The notes under the pieces are model-generated. The model did no database searches. It was not told the origin of the DNA and was given only the letters and a program-made list of their open reading frames with translations. Below, in pieces: positions 4,576 through 7,969 of a DNA stretch of 7,969 nucleotides. Source of the stretch: Leptospiraceae bacterium (GTDB lineage Bacteria; Spirochaetota; Leptospiria; Turneriellales; Turneriellaceae); the NCBI GenBank assembly GCA_016788945.1, contig JAEUSA010000274.1, positions 1 through 7,969 on the forward strand. The letters are read 5' to 3'. Each line of letters begins with the position of its first letter. The stretch's first letter is position 1. Made by a program: the position numbers and the translations under genes.

Positions 4576-6431
4576 TTGACGGTAAACAGACTAAACACAC
4601 GGGCCAGTTCACTCTGCGCTATAAGCTCGCGTTGCTGGCGCTGCTCGTCGTATTCGCCGTGCTGGCTTTTCGCGCCATCGAACTCGCGATCGCCTCACCA
4701 CTGCCGCCTTCAGTAATTGGCGAAGCGCAGAAAGTGCGGCGCGGCGTCATCTTTGACGCGCGCGGTCATGAACTGGCAATCTCGCGCGATACCGTTTCTG
4801 TCGGCATCAAGCCGCTTGAAGCGCGTTTACAGACCGAGGGCGCCGACGTGCTCGCACGGGTGACGGGTTTTTCGCGCGCCGATCTGATACAGAAAATAAA
4901 AGCGAGTGAAAAATTTTTCTACCTGAAGCGCAAGATGCCGCCCGAAGAAGCCGCGCCGCTCAGAAAACTCGATCTCGCGGGTCTCGTATTGCAGAACGAA
5001 CCCGACCGTTATTATCCGAACCAGCGGCTCGCTTCGCAGATTCTCGGCTTTACCGGCCTCGACGGCGAGGGGTTGGCGGGTGTGGAGTTCAGCCAGAATC
5101 AGACGCTGACACGTTCGCGCAGCGGCAGTCAAGATTTCATCGGACAAAACATTCATCTGACGATCAATTCGTTCGTTCAGCACCAGCTCGAAAAAACACT
5201 CGCCGCAGGTTTAGAAGACAGTGTCTCCAAACAGGCGATGGGCGTGATTATCGAAACGCAGACCGGCCGCATTCTCGCAATGTCATCGCAACCCGATTTT
5301 GATCCGAATGCGCCGAATAAATCACCCGAATCGACGTGGAAGAATTTGCCGATCAGCTTTCAGTATGAACCGGGCTCGACGTTTAAAATTTTCACCATGG
5401 CCGCTCTGCTGCGCGAGAACATGCTCGACGAATCGACCGAATATAATTGCCCCGGTTATTTCGAATATAAGGGACGCAAGGTCAGCTGCACGCACAAACA
5501 CGGCCGGCAGAACTTCACTGAAGTGATGCAGAATTCGTGTAATTACGGAGTGATCACCGCTTCGTGGCAGCTCCCGGTATTAAAACTCTACGAGAACCTC
5601 AAGGCATTTGGCATAGGCAGCGTGAGCGAAATTCCTTTGCCCGGTGAGGCGCGCGGCCAGCTGGCCAACCCCAAAGACTGGGATTACTTTTTGAAAATGA
5701 CTATACCGATCGGGCACGGCGTCAGCGTGACGCCGCTGCAACTGGCGCTCGGCGTCAACGCGATCGGCAATGATGGTAATCTGATGCCGCCGATGATTAT
5801 CGACAAAATTACCGATTCACAGGGTCGCGTCGTCGAACGCTTTCAGCCGCAGGTCAAATACCGTGTGACGACCATTGAGAATGCCCGCAAAATGAGGGAG
5901 ACGCTGCGCGCCGTCGTCAAAAGCGGTACCGGTGCGGGCGCCGACCTGCGGCTCAAAGAATATGATGTTTGCGGCAAAACCGGCACCTCGGTAAAATGGA
6001 CCCGCAAAGAGGGTTACTCCAACAAATACCAGGCTTCGTTTGTCGGCTTTTTCCCCTGCGCAAAACCGGAAATTACCATTATGCTGATGTTCGATGAGCC
6101 GCGCGGCGAGTACCATCAGGGGGCGACTGTCGCAGCCCCGGCCTTTCGTCGCGTATTAAAAGAGATTATTCCCGCAATTCATGTCGGTGAACTCAGCGAG
6201 GTCAAACAGTTGCCGACGCCGCAGTACCGCGCTGTGCAGGGCGAAAAGGGCATCATGCCTGATTTTCGCTTTTTCAGCAAGAAAGAGCTCATGTTTCAGG
6301 TGCTATCCAAATACCCGGGTGATCACCAGGTCAAGGGTGCGGGTTATGTGCTGAGCCAGTCGCCGGCCCCGGGGACGCCGGTAAATCCCCCCTATTCCTT
6401 CAGTTTTCAGCTTGGTTTTCCCGATGAATAA
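4572..6431 (+). CDS. Class B penicillin-binding protein (FtsI/PBP2-like) with PASTA-like domain
   Basis: A 619-residue bitopic peptidoglycan DD-transpeptidase that cross-links stem peptides in the periplasm. Order: short cytoplasmic tail, membrane helix (about 17-38), PBP dimerisation domain (about 50-190, beginning RRGVIFDARGHELA), then the transpeptidase domain (about 195-530). Catalytic motifs are intact: Ser269-Thr-Phe-Lys272, Ser322-Cys-Asn324 and Lys469-Thr-Gly-Thr. A GHG motif at 381-383 precedes SVTPLQLA, as in FtsI-type enzymes. The last 60 or so residues (VKQLPTPQYRAV to the end, with MPDFRFFSKKELMF and SQSPAPGTPV) resemble one PASTA domain, which in other PBPs contacts muropeptides or beta-lactams. 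Length and layout fit FtsI-type PBPs. FtsI usually sits in the dcw cluster, so this may be a paralogue dedicated to another task, or a relocated ftsI. ATG 4572 overlaps the peptidase stop (ATGA). Confidence 0.93.
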   Translation: MIDGKQTKHTGQFTLRYKLALLALLVVFAVLAFRAIELAIASPLPPSVIGEAQKVRRGVIFDARGHELAISRDTVSVGIKPLEARLQTEGADVLARVTGFSRADLIQKIKASEKFFYLKRKMPPEEAAPLRKLDLAGLVLQNEPDRYYPNQRLASQILGFTGLDGEGLAGVEFSQNQTLTRSRSGSQDFIGQNIHLTINSFVQHQLEKTLAAGLEDSVSKQAMGVIIETQTGRILAMSSQPDFDPNAPNKSPESTWKNLPISFQYEPGSTFKIFTMAALLRENMLDESTEYNCPGYFEYKGRKVSCTHKHGRQNFTEVMQNSCNYGVITASWQLPVLKLYENLKAFGIGSVSEIPLPGEARGQLANPKDWDYFLKMTIPIGHGVSVTPLQLALGVNAIGNDGNLMPPMIIDKITDSQGRVVERFQPQVKYRVTTIENARKMRETLRAVVKSGTGAGADLRLKEYDVCGKTGTSVKWTRKEGYSNKYQASFVGFFPCAKPEITIMLMFDEPRGEYHQGATVAAPAFRRVLKEIIPAIHVGELSEVKQLPTPQYRAVQGEKGIMPDFRFFSKKELMFQVLSKYPGDHQVKGAGYVLSQSPAPGTPVNPPYSFSFQLGFPDE

Positions 6432-6636
6432 AGTAGGTACGCGCATGTTTTTTTCGACGGTTTTGCGTCGTCTAAATGGCCATACGACCCAGAACATGAA
6501 ACCCGGGAATAATCTGCAGACAATTTTTGGCAATGCCGATACCTTTAAGCTTGCCGGCGAATCGAATTCTCGGCCTTTGGCGGCGGTTACGGCTCATGGT
6601 GCGCAAAAACCCCTGATCGCGGAGTATTACTTCTGA
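6424..6636 (+). CDS. Unknown 70-residue ORF between the PBP gene and gspD
   Basis: I do not recognise this product. It begins at ATG 6424, overlapping the PBP stop by 8 nt, and its TGA overlaps the proposed CTG start of gspD by 4 nt. It therefore fills the gap of about 200 nt exactly and preserves the overlap pattern of the operon. The protein is basic, has no clear membrane helix or signal peptide, is rich in Asn, Thr and Gly, and ends AEYYF. A second start at ATG 6445 (preceded by AGTAGG at 7-nt spacing) gives 63 residues. Codons look roughly like those of neighbours. The counter-view is that it is a fortuitous ORF in a gspD leader; a 5-bp hairpin at 6455-6470 lies within it. Existence as a protein is about even odds. 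Confidence 0.4.
   Translation: MNKVGTRMFFSTVLRRLNGHTTQNMKPGNNLQTIFGNADTFKLAGESNSRPLAAVTAHGAQKPLIAEYYF
6621..6624 (+). promoter_or_regulatory. Shine-Dalgarno for gspD
   Basis: GGAG at 6621-6624 lies 8 nt before the CTG at 6633, at normal spacing. No ATG, GTG or TTG occurs in the gspD frame between the last upstream stop (6546-6548) and 6633, so this site supports CTG as the start. Confidence 0.65.
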
Positions 6637-7969
6637 AAAATTTCTTACGATCACTTTTGTTTTTTTCCGTAGCAGCGTTCGTGACAACGAATGCGCAAGA
6701 TACCGACCCGACCACGCCGGCAGCGCCATCGGCAAAACCCGAAGCAACACCGGCGCCGAAAGGTGAAGACAAAAAAGGTGGCGACCCTGCAGCCGACAAG
6801 CAACTCGAAAAGCTCGCGACCGAAAGCGAAAAAGAAGACGCCGCTAAGGGTGAAAAAGGCGAAGCGGGCGAAGAGCAGGTAAAACCGGCCAAAGAAAGCA
6901 AAGAGAAGAAGAAAGGAAAGAAAAAAGAAGACAGCGGTACTTTTCGCCCCGATTTCCGCGACCAGGAAATTCAGGACATTCTGAAAATTTTCTCAAAAAT
7001 TATCGGCAAGAACATCATCGCCGACGAAAAAGTCAAAGGCAAGATTACGGTCATTTCACCGTACAAAATTCCGCGCTCGCTCGCATACCCCTATCTTTAT
7101 TCGATGCTGTCGATCAAGGGTTTCGGCATTGTCGAAGAAAATGAAAATCTGATTCGTGTCGTCGCGGTGAAAGATGCGCTGGCGGGCAGCCATCTGATTT
7201 ACATCGGTCGCGATGAAATTAAAGACAATGAAAACAAAAGCGACCTGCCAGTAACGCAAATTGTTCCTGTCTATGGCAGCAAACCCTCTCGCCTTTCGGC
7301 AATATTAAAACGCCTGACCAGCGCGAATACCGATCTGATCGATTACGACGATATCGGCATGCTGATTATCAGCGGCAGCACCTATGAGGTAAATCGCCTG
7401 ATCAAGGTAACCAACCTGATCGACTTCAAACCCGAAGCAGGCCCCTGCCCTAAAGAAAATCCGAATTGTGAAGTATCGACACCTGACCGCAATGTTCACG
7501 TCTATCGCCTCGAAAATATGCAGGCGGAAAACGTCGAAGCGACACTCAAAAAAATTCAGCTGCCGATTGAATTACCGACACCTGCACCCGCGGCTTCGGG
7601 CGGCACCGCACCCGCACCGACGGTAACACAGGCCAACCTGCAAAAGAAACCCATCGACGTGGTCGGTCATAAAGAAACCAACAGCATCATCTTTGTCGGT
7701 TCGGTCGAAGAGTTCGATCTCGTCAAAGGTCTCATCAAACGCATCGACCTGCCCCGCCAGCAGGTATTTCTCGAAGTGCTGATTGTTGAGGTCAACGTCA
7801 GCACGACGAATACCTTCGGTATCGATTGGCTCGTCGGTAAAGGAGCCACAGGGCAATTCAACAGCGGTGAAATTGCGCTCAAATCGGGATTCATCGCACA
7901 AGACGGTACCGTCAATACTGGCAAGCCGTCGTCGCTGCCTGGCTTTACAATGACCTTCGCGAATGATTC
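6633..7969 (+). CDS. gspD: Type II secretion secretin GspD, 5' part, cut by window edge
   Basis: The outer-membrane secretin through which folded exoproteins leave the cell. 445 codons are present and the frame stays open to the window end. Proposed start CTG 6633 gives KNFLRSLLFFSVAAF, a signal peptide cleaved near residues 21-22. A long Pro/Ala then Lys/Glu-rich low-complexity stretch follows (about 23-102). Then come N0 (about 103-182, TFRPDFRDQEIQDILKIFS onward), one N-domain (about 206-266) and a second (about 287-373) with a Pro/Ala/Thr-rich loop at 311-335 and the IDLPRQQVFLEVLIVEV junction into the secretin core (from about 376). Classic GspD has N0-N1-N2-N3, so one N-domain seems absent. 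Cys272 and Cys279 bracket a small loop between the two N-domains. The next canonical starts (TTG 6657, GTG 6681) would destroy the signal peptide. The pairing with gspC upstream supports type II secretion rather than type IV pili. Confidence 0.88.
   Translation, partial: MKNFLRSLLFFSVAAFVTTNAQDTDPTTPAAPSAKPEATPAPKGEDKKGGDPAADKQLEKLATESEKEDAAKGEKGEAGEEQVKPAKESKEKKKGKKKEDSGTFRPDFRDQEIQDILKIFSKIIGKNIIADEKVKGKITVISPYKIPRSLAYPYLYSMLSIKGFGIVEENENLIRVVAVKDALAGSHLIYIGRDEIKDNENKSDLPVTQIVPVYGSKPSRLSAILKRLTSANTDLIDYDDIGMLIISGSTYEVNRLIKVTNLIDFKPEAGPCPKENPNCEVSTPDRNVHVYRLENMQAENVEATLKKIQLPIELPTPAPAASGGTAPAPTVTQANLQKKPIDVVGHKETNSIIFVGSVEEFDLVKGLIKRIDLPRQQVFLEVLIVEVNVSTTNTFGIDWLVGKGATGQFNSGEIALKSGFIAQDGTVNTGKPSSLPGFTMTFAND

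Noticed and set aside
6455..6470. CGACG/CGTCG hairpin as a terminator after the PBP gene
   Set aside because: A 5-bp stem not followed by Ts on the plus strand; the overlapping gene layout argues for read-through into gspD.
6587..6901. Minus-strand Ser/Ala-rich ORF opposite the start of gspD
   Set aside because: It is the antisense of the low-complexity Lys/Glu/Pro/Ala linker and has no independent support.
1..7969. tRNA, rRNA, CRISPR arrays, transposase genes
   Set aside because: None seen: no regularly spaced repeats, no transposase motifs, and no tRNA-like cloverleaf noticed by eye.

Overview
The window looks like chromosome of a Gram-negative bacterium with about 50-55% GC. It carries a type II secretion operon head, an outer-membrane beta-barrel candidate and a lipoprotein with a relaxed lipobox. 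A spirochaete of the Leptospirales (a Turneriella- or Leptonema-like lineage) is my best guess. That is inference from gene style, not from a marker gene.

Layout. Positions 1-236 hold no convincing gene. They hold a long nested inverted repeat (about 40-230) that could fold into one extended hairpin of roughly 190 nt. Next comes a divergent pair: a four-helix DUF1304 membrane protein on the minus strand (237-617) and a CobB-type sirtuin on the plus strand (645-1421). The sirtuin carries an 18-residue in-frame insertion bounded by a 10-bp direct repeat. Convergent with it is a minus-strand operon, read from right to left: a small Cys-rich lipoprotein (3426-3148), a class I/II aminotransferase (3146-2010) and a signal-peptide-bearing beta-barrel candidate (1999-1442). 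Its genes are 1 and 10 nt apart.

From a divergent promoter region near 3421-3469 a plus-strand operon runs off the right edge: gspC (3470-4024), a divergent type I signal peptidase (4021-4575), a class B penicillin-binding protein with a C-terminal PASTA-like domain (4572-6431), a 70-residue unknown ORF (6424-6636), and gspD, the secretin (6633 to the edge). Each junction is a short overlap (ATGA, ATGA, 8 nt, CTGA), so the genes are probably translationally coupled. gspD appears to start at a rare CTG codon.

How the genes work together. GspC (inner-membrane PDZ protein) and GspD (outer-membrane secretin) form the trans-periplasmic axis of the type II secretion system. Between them, in overlapping frames, lie an S26 peptidase and a peptidoglycan transpeptidase. 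This suggests co-expression of secretion-channel parts with enzymes that mature exported proteins and remodel the wall the channel must cross. It is the most interesting arrangement in the window, together with the long inverted-repeat element at the left edge.
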